From Candidatus Competibacteraceae bacterium (GTDB lineage Bacteria; Pseudomonadota; Gammaproteobacteria; Competibacterales; Competibacteraceae), in contig JAAUQA010000256.1 of assembly GCA_012032855.1 (NCBI GenBank), forward strand, positions 1 to 5,525: a stretch of DNA of 5,525 nt. The letters are read 5' to 3'. The notes below the pieces were generated by a model. It was not told the origin of the DNA and did no database searches. It saw nothing but the letters and a program-made list of their open reading frames with translations. Numbering within the stretch: the stretch's first letter is position 1; the number at the start of each line of letters is the position of its first letter. A program made the translations under genes and the position numbers. This document shows positions 1-5,172 of this stretch, in pieces.

Positions 1-156
1 CGGATAAAGACCCAGGCTGATCCATACATCGCGCCGATTCAAAGCGGAGGCACGCAACGCCACCCGCACTTGCCCCGGTTCCGGAGTGGGCGTCTTGACC
101 TGTTCAATACGCAACAGATCAGGTCCGCCGGTTTGCGGTAATACCACGGCTCTCAT
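1..156 (-). CDS. Zinc-type alcohol dehydrogenase / quinone oxidoreductase (MDR family), N-terminal part
   Basis: Only the first 52 residues lie inside the window; the gene continues past the left edge. The translation begins MRAVVLPQTGGPDLLRIEQV and ends with ALNRRDVWISLGLYP. This is the usual opening of medium-chain dehydrogenase/reductases: a first beta hairpin, a 'PxPxPGQVRV' segment (about residues 23-33), then the conserved 'A-L-N-x-x-D-x-W-x-x-x-G' stretch (about 39-50) before the catalytic zinc or substrate region. Family members are cytosolic and use NAD(P)H to reduce quinones or oxidise alcohols. The substrate and zinc-ligand status cannot be judged because that part is missing. The ATG at 156 has an excellent Shine-Dalgarno AAGGAGG at 162-168, five bases upstream. 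It starts 30 bases after the cinA stop on the same strand, so it is probably the third gene of a menA-cinA-oxidoreductase operon. Confidence 0.82.
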   Translation of the reverse strand, partial: MRAVVLPQTGGPDLLRIEQVKTPTPEPGQVRVALRASALNRRDVWISLGLYP

Positions 157-186
157 GGATTCCTCCTTATGGGATCGCCAAGCGCC

Positions 187-1419
187 TCAGCGGGAAAAGT
201 CAGTGCTGAGCAAGCGCAGTCGCAGGAAGTTTAATAAGCTGATGACGGAGAACTGACGAACTTGCTCACGGTGACCCGGTAGTTGCACACTCTGGACCTC
301 GGGCTGACCGTTAATTGCCAAACTCAAGAACACCGTATTTGCAGACGACCCATGCTGCGCGGCAGCTGTCACGGCCAAGCCTACCGAGGTGTTCATGAGT
401 CGAGCAACACCCAACGCCATGGCCTGTGCCGTTGCTGCGGGATCAGGTAAAGCGTCCTCAGGCACTCCGAGTAATTGACGTTGGCTCACTGAAGACGGGC
501 AGAGTATAGCCCCTTTCAACACCGTGTTGTCTATTGTGCTCAACCGGGCAGCAAGCAGCCCGCCGCTGAGTGACTCGGCGACGGCCAAACTCAACCCCCG
601 CTCGGCCAGTTGCTTGAGCACCACTGTCTCCATGCTTTCATCATCCAGGCCGAATACCAGGTCGCCCAAGATGTCGCGCAAGCGTGTTTCTTCGGTAGCC
701 AATATCCGTTGCGCTGCTGTTTCGTCCTCCGCCTTGGCGGTAATCCGTACTTTGATGCCCTCAATGCCGCTGGCTAGAAAAGCCAGGGTGGGATTACCCA
801 GGCTATCCAAAGCCTGAATCCGTTCCGCCAACATTTCCGCGAGTCCTGATTCGGACTGCCCCCAGGTACGCAATGTACGGCTGCGGATCGTGGTCTGCAA
901 GCCGGCCCGGCGTTGCAGGTCGGGAATCACCGTGCCGAGCATCATCGCCTTCATCTCCGAGGGCACTCCCGGCAGGGCGTAAATGATCTTAGCACCCACC
1001 GGACAAATCAGACCCGGCGCCGTACCGGGCATTTGGGGGATCAGGCTAGCGCCTTGAGGCACATCAGCTTGGCGCCGGTTATTGTCGGGCATGGGCCGAC
1101 TACGCGCTTCGAAACGTTCTTGGATGCGGGCCACAATCGCCTCATCGCGCACCAACGGTGCATTCATCACTCGGGCGATGACATCGCGAGTCAGATCGTC
1201 CTGGGTAGGGCCCAGGCCGCCACAGGCGATAATCGCATCATTGCGTTCCAAAGCGATACGCAATGCGCTTGCGATGCGCTCCTGATTATCCCCGACTCGG
1301 GTCTGAAAATAGGAATCAATGCCAGCTAATGCCAGCTGCTCACCGATCCAGGCAGAGTTGGTATCTACATGCTGCCCAAGCAACAATTCGGTGCCGATGG
1401 CAATGACTTCACAGCGCAT
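187..1419 (-). CDS. cinA: CinA family protein with degenerate nicotinamide-nucleotide amidase domain
   Basis: The protein has 410 residues from the ATG at 1419; a TTG at 1425 would add two residues and is less likely. The N-terminal half (about 1-170) is a typical COG1058/MoCF-like domain, linked in this family to ADP-ribose pyrophosphatase activity. It shows GTELLLG (9-15), GGLGPTQDD (67-75), a DNNRRQA segment (112-118), PGTAPG (131-136) and LPGVPSEM (149-156). The C-terminal half (about 260-405) aligns with PncC, which deamidates NMN in pyridine nucleotide recycling. It is eroded: the usual AESCTGG is AESLSGG (281-287), the YSNEAK block reads PSSVSQ (308-313) so the conserved lysine is a glutamine, and the GIAGP block is replaced by AAAQHG (352-357). 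E. coli YfaY shows a comparable decay. I infer a working first domain and an inactive deamidase domain. The start lies 17 bases after the menA stop, so the two are probably co-transcribed; no strong Shine-Dalgarno is visible. Confidence 0.93.
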   Translation of the reverse strand: MRCEVIAIGTELLLGQHVDTNSAWIGEQLALAGIDSYFQTRVGDNQERIASALRIALERNDAIIACGGLGPTQDDLTRDVIARVMNAPLVRDEAIVARIQERFEARSRPMPDNNRRQADVPQGASLIPQMPGTAPGLICPVGAKIIYALPGVPSEMKAMMLGTVIPDLQRRAGLQTTIRSRTLRTWGQSESGLAEMLAERIQALDSLGNPTLAFLASGIEGIKVRITAKAEDETAAQRILATEETRLRDILGDLVFGLDDESMETVVLKQLAERGLSLAVAESLSGGLLAARLSTIDNTVLKGAILCPSSVSQRQLLGVPEDALPDPAATAQAMALGVARLMNTSVGLAVTAAAQHGSSANTVFLSLAINGQPEVQSVQLPGHREQVRQFSVISLLNFLRLRLLSTDFSR

Positions 1420-1436
1420 GATCAATCGCTCTACAG

Positions 1437-2343
1437 TTAGCGGGCCGGATTAGCCAGCAACAAGCCTACACATAACAAGCTTCCCCAGCTTAGCTGAAAG
1501 CGTGCGGTAGAGGCCAACAGTTGATTGAATATTGGGCCGGGCGGCTCACGGCGAAACCGCCGCACTAAACCGAGAGCCAGGGGCAGCGACAGATAGGGCA
1601 GCGCCCAACCCCACCCACTGACACCCAGTAGCGGCAATAGCGGCAACAAGGCAAACGGGAACAACATTAATACAGTATATTCCACTTGGCTGGCGTGTCG
1701 CCCCAAACGCACGGCTAAGGTATTTTTCCCAACTTGTGCATCGTTGTCCAAGTCCCGGTAATTATTGACCACTAACACTGCAGCGGCAGGCATTCCCACT
1801 AGAGCGCCAGTGAGTAATGCTGGCCACGTCAGCTGTTCGGTTTGCAGATAATAACTGCCGGCCACTGCGATCAGTCCGAAAAACAGCCAGACGAAAACTC
1901 TCCGAAACCGCTGTAAGCGACCGGTTTCGGCCCTCCGGTATACGCCAGAGCTGCTGCGATGGACAGCAAGCCGATGGTCAGTATAGGCCAGCCGCCGACC
2001 TGGATTAAATAAACACCCAGCAACATGGCCATAGCGAAACTGAGCAATGCTCCCCGATGCACTTGCGCAGCGGGTAACCAGCCCTGGGCGGTCACCCGAG
2101 CCGGCCCCAGGCGGTAGCGCTACAATCGGCGCCCCGTTCGAAATCGGCGGCATCGTTATGGAGATTGGTCCCGGCTTGAATCAACAACGCGGCGAGCAGG
2201 GCTGCTCCCAGCACCGACCACAATAAGTCGCCATTATGATTCCACGCCAACGCGCTGCCGATCAGTACCGGTACCACGGCGATGCTCAGGGTTTTGGGAC
2301 GGATGGCAATCAACCAGTATTTTAAATTGACAGGGTAACGCAC
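1437..2343 (-). pseudogene. menA: MenA-type prenyltransferase (UbiA superfamily), broken by two frameshifts
   Basis: Joining three frames gives a protein of about 300 residues with the order of E. coli MenA (1,4-dihydroxy-2-naphthoate polyprenyltransferase, an inner-membrane enzyme of menaquinone synthesis). Frame one (2343 to about 2125) has LIAIRPKTLSIAVVPVLIGS, then the NLHNDAADFERGAD metal/prenyl-diphosphate site. Frame two (about 2113-1898) continues RLGPARVTAQGW and ends in YTGGPKPVAYSGFGE. Frame three (about 1897-1437) resumes with FVWLFFGLIAVAGSYYL, the second Asp-rich motif NNYRDLDNDAQVGKNTLAVRLG, and the final membrane helices. The first break lies in 2114-2124, where 11 bases separate the GAD and RLGP codons instead of 9 or 12. 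The second is at the AAAA run 1894-1897 (TTTT in the gene). Both look like one missing base. I start it at GTG 2343 because of a well-placed AAGAAGG. Without correction no full-length enzyme would be made. A related UbiA-family prenyltransferase is the main alternative. Confidence 0.85.
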
Positions 2344-2351
2344 GCAGATAA

Positions 2352-2358
2352 CCTTCTT
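2352..2358 (-). promoter_or_regulatory. Ribosome binding site that decides the menA GTG start
   Basis: On the minus strand the sequence is AAGAAGG, eight bases before GTG at 2343. The resulting protein starts MRYPVNLKYWLIAIRPKTL, which puts the conserved RPKTL motif about as far from the N-terminus as in other MenA proteins. A TTG at 2367 lies upstream of this site and would add eight residues without a ribosome binding site of its own. Confidence 0.6.
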
Positions 2359-2452
2359 GAAAAACAATCAAACTCGCATGGCCACTGTGGCTGAAGACGC
2401 TTTCACCGTCAACCAGGCAACAGTTGGCGCAATGGGTTCAAGTCGCTTAGGA

Positions 2453-2480
2453 TTCAGAAAACGCAGTGCTGTGCTATTGT
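2453..2480 (+). promoter_or_regulatory. Weak candidate promoter for the crotonase gene
   Basis: TTCAGA (2453-2458) and TATTGT (2475-2480) are 16 bases apart, each matching 4 of 6 bases of the sigma-70 consensus. The -10 box is preceded by TGC, as in extended -10 promoters. It lies about 92 bases before the ATG at 2573. Similar matches occur by chance, so this is only a candidate. Confidence 0.25.
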
Positions 2481-2521
2481 TGCTCAATGAGTTTGTCGCG
2501 CGAATCGAGCGGGGCAAACCA

Positions 2522-2534
2522 CTGCTTGAAGCAG
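2522..2534. repeat. Short palindrome upstream of the crotonase gene
   Basis: CTGCTT-G-AAGCAG is a perfect 13-base palindrome with a one-base centre, about 40 bases before the ATG at 2573 and downstream of the candidate promoter. It could be an operator half-site pair or chance. A one-base centre makes it unsuitable as an RNA hairpin. Confidence 0.3.
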
Positions 2535-2572
2535 AACGATTAACACCCCCAACCTGCGGAGACGTATCGACT

Positions 2573-3361
2573 ATGAGCGAAAGCAAAATTTCCGTCGAAA
2601 CTCAAGGCCATGTGTTACTGATCGGCTTGAATCGGGCGGAAAAACGTAACGCCTTTGATTTGCAGATGTACAGCGATTTGGGTAAAGCCTACGGTGAGCT
2701 GAATCGCAATCCTGAATTACGCTGTGGGGTATTGTTCGCGCATGGCGACCATTTCACCGGCGGGTTGGATTTGCCCCAATGGACACCGGTGTTTAGCGAG
2801 GGGCGCTTTCCTGATTTGAGCGAGGGTGCTATCGATCCGCTAGGCGCAGATGAGGATAACCGCTTACGCAAACCGCTGGTGATGGCTGTGCAGGGGATCT
2901 GTTTTACCATCGGTATCGAAATGTTGTTGACCACAGATATCCGCGTGGCTGCTGCTGGAACTCGCTTTGGTCAGATTGAAATCAAGCGCGGCATCTATCC
3001 TGTGGGTGGTGCAACGGTGCGGATGATTCAGGAAGTGGGTTGGGGCAATGCCATGCGCTATTTGTTGACCGCCGATGAAATCAGTGCCGAAGAAGCGTAT
3101 CGGATGGGTTTGGTACAGGAAGTTGTCGAACACGGTCAACAATTAGATCGGGCGATTGCGATTGCTCAGACCATTGCCGCTCAGGCTCCATTAGGTGTAC
3201 AAGCCACCCTGAATTCCGCCCGCATTTCCCGCATCTATGGCGACAAAGCAGCGATGGCTCGGTTACTGCCTGATTTGATGCCGATTATGAAAAGTGAGGA
3301 CACCCAAGAAGGCGTGCGCGCTTTTGTGGAGCGACGCGAAGCGCGTTTCAAAGGTCGTTAA
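2573..3361 (+). CDS. Crotonase / enoyl-CoA hydratase family protein
   Basis: The 262-residue length is usual for the family, whose cytosolic members hydrate, isomerise or otherwise transform acyl-CoA thioesters bound in an oxyanion hole. The conserved entry motif LNRAEKRNAF is at 19-28. The first oxyanion segment GDHFTGGLDL is at 58-67. The second region GICFTIGIEMLLTTDIRVA (108-126) replaces the common GGG core with TIG, a variant I recall from a crotonase subgroup. Glu116 and Glu136 (in FGQIEIKRG) sit where the two catalytic glutamates of rat enoyl-CoA hydratase (Glu144 and Glu164) lie, so hydratase activity is plausible. The exact acyl-CoA is not visible. I chose the ATG at 2573, with a GGAG at 2558-2561, because an in-frame TTG at 2357 would add 72 non-family residues. 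The gene diverges from menA, and no other fatty-acid gene is adjacent. It is apparently intact. Confidence 0.92.
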   Translation: MSESKISVETQGHVLLIGLNRAEKRNAFDLQMYSDLGKAYGELNRNPELRCGVLFAHGDHFTGGLDLPQWTPVFSEGRFPDLSEGAIDPLGADEDNRLRKPLVMAVQGICFTIGIEMLLTTDIRVAAAGTRFGQIEIKRGIYPVGGATVRMIQEVGWGNAMRYLLTADEISAEEAYRMGLVQEVVEHGQQLDRAIAIAQTIAAQAPLGVQATLNSARISRIYGDKAAMARLLPDLMPIMKSEDTQEGVRAFVERREARFKGR

Positions 3362-3390
3362 GCGCGGCGTGAGCTCAAGCAAACTACTCA

Positions 3391-3412
3391 ACCCCTGCTG
3401 CTCGGCAGGGGT
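3391..3412 (+). terminator. Stem-loop after the crotonase gene, possible terminator
   Basis: ACCCCTGC (3391-3398) pairs perfectly with GCAGGGGT (3405-3412) around a six-base TGCTCG loop, giving an 8-bp GC-rich stem 29 bases after the crotonase stop. The position fits a terminator, but the bases that follow are A-rich rather than T-rich, so it is not a canonical intrinsic terminator. It may instead stabilise the 3' end of the mRNA. Confidence 0.4.
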
Positions 3413-3428
3413 AAAACACTAAAATAAA

Positions 3429-3442
3429 TAAGGTTGACCTTA
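3429..3442. repeat. Inverted repeat in the AT-rich spacer, overlapping a -35-like box
   Basis: TAAGGT-TG-ACCTTA has perfect 6-base arms around a TG centre. Its right half contains TTGACC (3434-3439), a good -35 match, with a weak CAAAAT (3458-3463) 18 bases downstream. The arrangement resembles an operator overlapping a promoter for the next gene, but the -10 box is poor. It lies in an AT-rich stretch (about 3412-3500) that differs clearly from the flanking genes. Confidence 0.3.
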
Positions 3443-3506
3443 ACAATAAAATCTGTCCAAAATTCCGTGATTTTAAAATAAGTAATTTTTTAAAGGGAAT
3501 TAGTCT

Positions 3507-3548
3507 ATGGGAATCGGGTCTATGCACCTGTTTCTAATGATGGTTTGA
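3507..3548 (+). CDS. Possible 13-codon leader ORF
   Basis: ATG at 3507 is preceded at eight bases by AAAGGGA (3492-3498), a good Shine-Dalgarno. It encodes MGIGSMHLFLMMV before a TGA at 3546-3548. It ends about 75 bases before the better-supported start of the cysteine-cluster gene. It may be a leader peptide, a chance ORF, or the true 5' end of the next gene cut off by a one-base deletion, since the following frame is offset by one. I cannot choose between these from the sequence. Confidence 0.2.
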   Translation: MGIGSMHLFLMMV

Positions 3549-3607
3549 TAAACGGTGATCCCGTTGCGAAATTCGATCTCAAGCAATCAGCTGAGCTTAG
3601 CTATAAC

Positions 3608-3615
3608 AAGGGGGG
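3608..3615 (+). promoter_or_regulatory. Ribosome binding site that decides the start at 3623
   Basis: AAGGGGGG lies seven bases before ATG 3623 and is the only good ribosome binding site in this frame. The frame is open further upstream, but the TTG at 3545 lacks such a site. Confidence 0.55.
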
Positions 3616-3622
3616 TGCGCGC

Positions 3623-4039
3623 ATGGGCATAATGATCATTCCAGGGGGATGCCGCCGAGTTGATACTAACGGTCAGTCCGTCAGACAGAACTGTGACACT
3701 TGCGTGCGTCCGGGATTTTGCGAACTGGAACCGCGTGCCAGAGAACTAGCGGAACAGATATCCCAGCAGTGGGTCAGTACTCGCGAAGAGACTCCCCCGG
3801 TGATGGAAGACCTTTTGTATTTAGAGCGCTCGCCCGCTGTGCCCTCGGGGGTTGTTCATCATGGACACTATGATGACGTTAGAAACGCTTACGTTGCTTG
3901 GGCAACCGACCATGCGCTGCCTGCCGATGCGGTAATCGCGTGGATGCTAATCCCTGCGGTGCCGGAAAAAATCTATCAATCCCACAGAATGCGTAAGGCC
4001 AGGAAAACGACTGCACGGTTAAATTCGGTAGAAGGTTGA
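3623..4039 (+). CDS. Unrecognised protein with an N-terminal four-cysteine cluster
   Basis: I do not recognise this 138-residue protein. All four of its cysteines fall in the first 33 residues, at 10, 24, 27 and 33 (CX13CX2CX5C, including NCDTCVRPGFCE). That suggests a small zinc-binding knuckle or another metal site; this is inference from spacing. An acidic, helical-looking stretch follows (about 34-72). Next is a His/Tyr/Asp-rich segment, VVHHGHYDDVRNAYVAW (80-96), and the tail is basic (about 124-134, HRMRKARKTTAR). There is no signal peptide or membrane helix, so it is probably cytosolic. It ends 39 bases before the stop of the convergent FKBP gene. The same frame is open back to 3494 with protein-like content but no good start, so the gene may be longer or have a damaged 5' end. 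The tail and clustered cysteines would fit a nucleic-acid-binding protein, but that is speculation. Confidence 0.6.
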   Translation: MGIMIIPGGCRRVDTNGQSVRQNCDTCVRPGFCELEPRARELAEQISQQWVSTREETPPVMEDLLYLERSPAVPSGVVHHGHYDDVRNAYVAWATDHALPADAVIAWMLIPAVPEKIYQSHRMRKARKTTARLNSVEG

Positions 4040-4078
4040 TCGCCTAAGCATCCCTGCCCAGCGAATCACCGATTCATC

Positions 4079-4816
4079 TCATTCAGGCTTGGCTTGAGGC
4101 TCGGATTGAGGCTCGGATTGAGTGATTTCCATTAATTCCACATCGAAAATCAACACCGCGTTAGGGCCGATTGCGCCGCCCGCGCCTCTTTCTCCGTAGG
4201 CTAGTTCAGAAGGAATGAACAGGCGGTAAGTGCTGCCCACCGGCATCAATTGCAGCGCCTCGGTCCAGCCCGGAATGACGCCGGTAACTGGGAAGGTTGC
4301 CGGTTGACCTCGCTTATAGGAGCTGTCGAATTCGGTACCGTCTATTAATGTTCCTTTGTAATTGACCGTCACTTGGTCGGTCGCTGTAGGTTTAGCGCCT
4401 TCGCCCTCTTTGACTACCTGATATTGTAAGCCGCTATCCGTGGTAACCACGCCTTCGGCGTCTTTGTTTTTAGCCAGGAACGCATCACCTTCAGCGCGGT
4501 TTTTTTCTCCGGCCACTTTTGCTTCTGCTGATCTTTTTTCCTGTATCTGCTGAAAGTAGGCTTGTTTGATTGTTTGCGCCTCCTCAGCAGTTAATAAGGG
4601 TTCCTTGCCTGTCAGCGTATCTTCAATGGCGCGCGATAAAACAGCGAAGTCTACATCCGCACCGCCGCTTTTCAGGGAACTGCCGATTTCCATGCCAATA
4701 ACATAACTGAGTTTTTTCTGTTCCGTGTCCAGTTCCTGCGCCAGGACAGCAGAGCCCATTCCTGCAGTCATTAGAGATGCAAGAGTCAGGGGTAAGAGTT
4801 TCGCTGTTAACTTCAT
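4079..4816 (-). CDS. FKBP-type peptidyl-prolyl cis-trans isomerase, exported, FkpA/Mip-like
   Basis: The 245-residue protein starts with a signal peptide: KLTAK, a hydrophobic core, then cleavage near AVLA-QE at about residue 26. Export to the periplasm or outer membrane surface is expected. Residues 27-120 form the helical dimerisation domain of FkpA and Mip, with LSYVIGMEIGSSLK at 36-49 and a long charged helix at about 76-116. The FKBP fold spans about 128-232. Its binding-pocket residues match FKBP12: Tyr153, Phe163 and Asp164, Val180 and Ile181, Trp184, Tyr207 and Phe224. The isomerase should therefore be active in folding or chaperoning exported proteins. After the domain comes a short repeated tail rich in Ser, Glu, Pro and Gln. 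The ATG at 4816 has AGGAAG (plus 4824-4829) seven bases upstream. The gene stands alone, convergent with the cysteine-cluster gene. Confidence 0.95.
   Translation of the reverse strand: MKLTAKLLPLTLASLMTAGMGSAVLAQELDTEQKKLSYVIGMEIGSSLKSGGADVDFAVLSRAIEDTLTGKEPLLTAEEAQTIKQAYFQQIQEKRSAEAKVAGEKNRAEGDAFLAKNKDAEGVVTTDSGLQYQVVKEGEGAKPTATDQVTVNYKGTLIDGTEFDSSYKRGQPATFPVTGVIPGWTEALQLMPVGSTYRLFIPSELAYGERGAGGAIGPNAVLIFDVELMEITQSEPQSEPQAKPE
4085..4120 (-). repeat. Three 12-base tandem repeats in the FKBP C-terminal tail
   Basis: Read on the minus strand, CAATCCGAGCCT occurs twice in a row, followed by a diverged third copy CAAGCCAAGCCT. Together they encode QSEP, QSEP and QAKP just before the final Glu and stop. 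The unit is a multiple of three, so copy-number change would keep the frame. The tail lies outside the FKBP fold and is probably disordered. Confidence 0.85.
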
Positions 4817-4919
4817 AAATAGACTTCCTAAGGTTTTGATTGAAGGGAGAATGGATTCGATACGGATGATCGGTTAAGAGGGAGTGACGGCGGAGTTGGC
4901 AGTAGGTGCACATTCATGA

Positions 4920-5138
4920 GCTGTCACCGAATGGCGTGATGATACAACAGATAACGGTGTAAAAGACAGCATCCTGAACGCTGTTCTTCAAGCGTACACC
5001 ATGATGGATATGTGGTGCGCATGTTCCGGTGGAAAACCGGCTATCAAATGTCATGTACGGAGCATGAAGCAACTGCTCAACATAGAGCCCGGCGTCATCT
5101 GGCCGGTAGCCAAAATCCATGCTAGCCTCAAGCAATAA
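4920..5138 (+). other. Open 73-codon stretch, possible gene remnant
   Basis: After a TGA at 4917-4919 the plus-strand frame is open until TAA at 5136-5138. It reads AVTEWRDDTTDNGVKDSILN and later contains two CxC/CxxxH-like spots (WCACSGG and IKCHVRS) and a tail ending VAKIHASLKQ. The composition looks protein-like. The only ATG codons are internal (5001, giving 45 residues) and lack a clear ribosome binding site. The same frame before the TGA reads MTAELAVGAHS from a GTG at 4884. It could be the 3' part of a decayed small gene or chance. I recognise no family. Confidence 0.2.
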
Positions 5139-5159
5139 ATCAGCGCGTCGAAAATAATT

Positions 5160-5164
5160 AGGGA
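5160..5164 (+). promoter_or_regulatory. Ribosome binding site supporting a TTG start
   Basis: AGGGA lies eight bases before TTG 5173. The frame is closed by TAA at 5155-5157 and offers no ATG or GTG upstream. The TTG places the first membrane helix near the N-terminus, as expected for the family. Confidence 0.5.
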
Positions 5165-5172
5165 ACATCGTT

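Larger units (their letters stand above)
2344..2572. other. Divergent intergenic region between menA and the crotonase gene
   Basis: These 229 bases separate two genes pointing away from each other, so promoters for both should lie here. On the minus strand a TTGACG (plus positions 2407-2412) is followed after 17 bases by CACAGT (2384-2389), a fair -35 box with a poor -10 box, about 40 bases before the menA GTG. The plus-strand candidate is listed separately. The plus strand stays open in the crotonase frame from 2357, but the encoded 72 residues do not resemble a crotonase N-terminus and I do not treat them as coding. No tandem repeat or RNA gene was seen. Confidence 0.5.
4817..5172. other. 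Divergent intergenic region between the FKBP and membrane-sensor genes
   Basis: These 356 bases lie between two divergent genes and hold no RNA gene or mobile element I can recognise. Two small hairpins are visible on the plus strand: CCGGT-GGAAA-ACCGG at 5026-5040 and CCGGC with an eight-base loop and GCCGG at 5089-5106. A 73-codon open stretch on the plus strand (4920-5138) is listed separately. The minus strand is also open across much of the region, so neither frame is convincing by openness alone. No clear sigma-70 promoter for either gene was found. Confidence 0.5.

Noticed and set aside
913..1329. Plus-strand open frame opposite cinA
   Set aside because: It is antisense to well-conserved CinA motifs and has no family resemblance of its own.
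2357..2572. In-frame 72-residue N-terminal extension of the crotonase from TTG 2357
   Set aside because: The added residues do not resemble a crotonase, the ATG at 2573 gives the usual family length, and the extension would overlap the menA ribosome binding site and promoter region.
3589..3602. Three AGCT tetramers spaced by single bases
   Set aside because: Too short to separate from chance, and it lies inside a frame that may be coding.
4063..4075. GAATC-ACC-GATTC hairpin between the convergent genes as a bidirectional terminator
   Set aside because: The stem is only five AT-leaning base pairs and no T-tract follows on either strand.
4940..4975. TATCAT on the minus strand as a -10 box for the FKBP gene
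   Set aside because: The -10 match is good but no acceptable -35 box lies 16-18 bases upstream; the TTTACA there is only 13 bases away.
5010..5065. Possible group II intron 3' end (GGAAA-loop hairpin and a GTACGG string)
   Set aside because: The strings do not pair into a domain V helix, and no intron-encoded reverse transcriptase or intron body is present.
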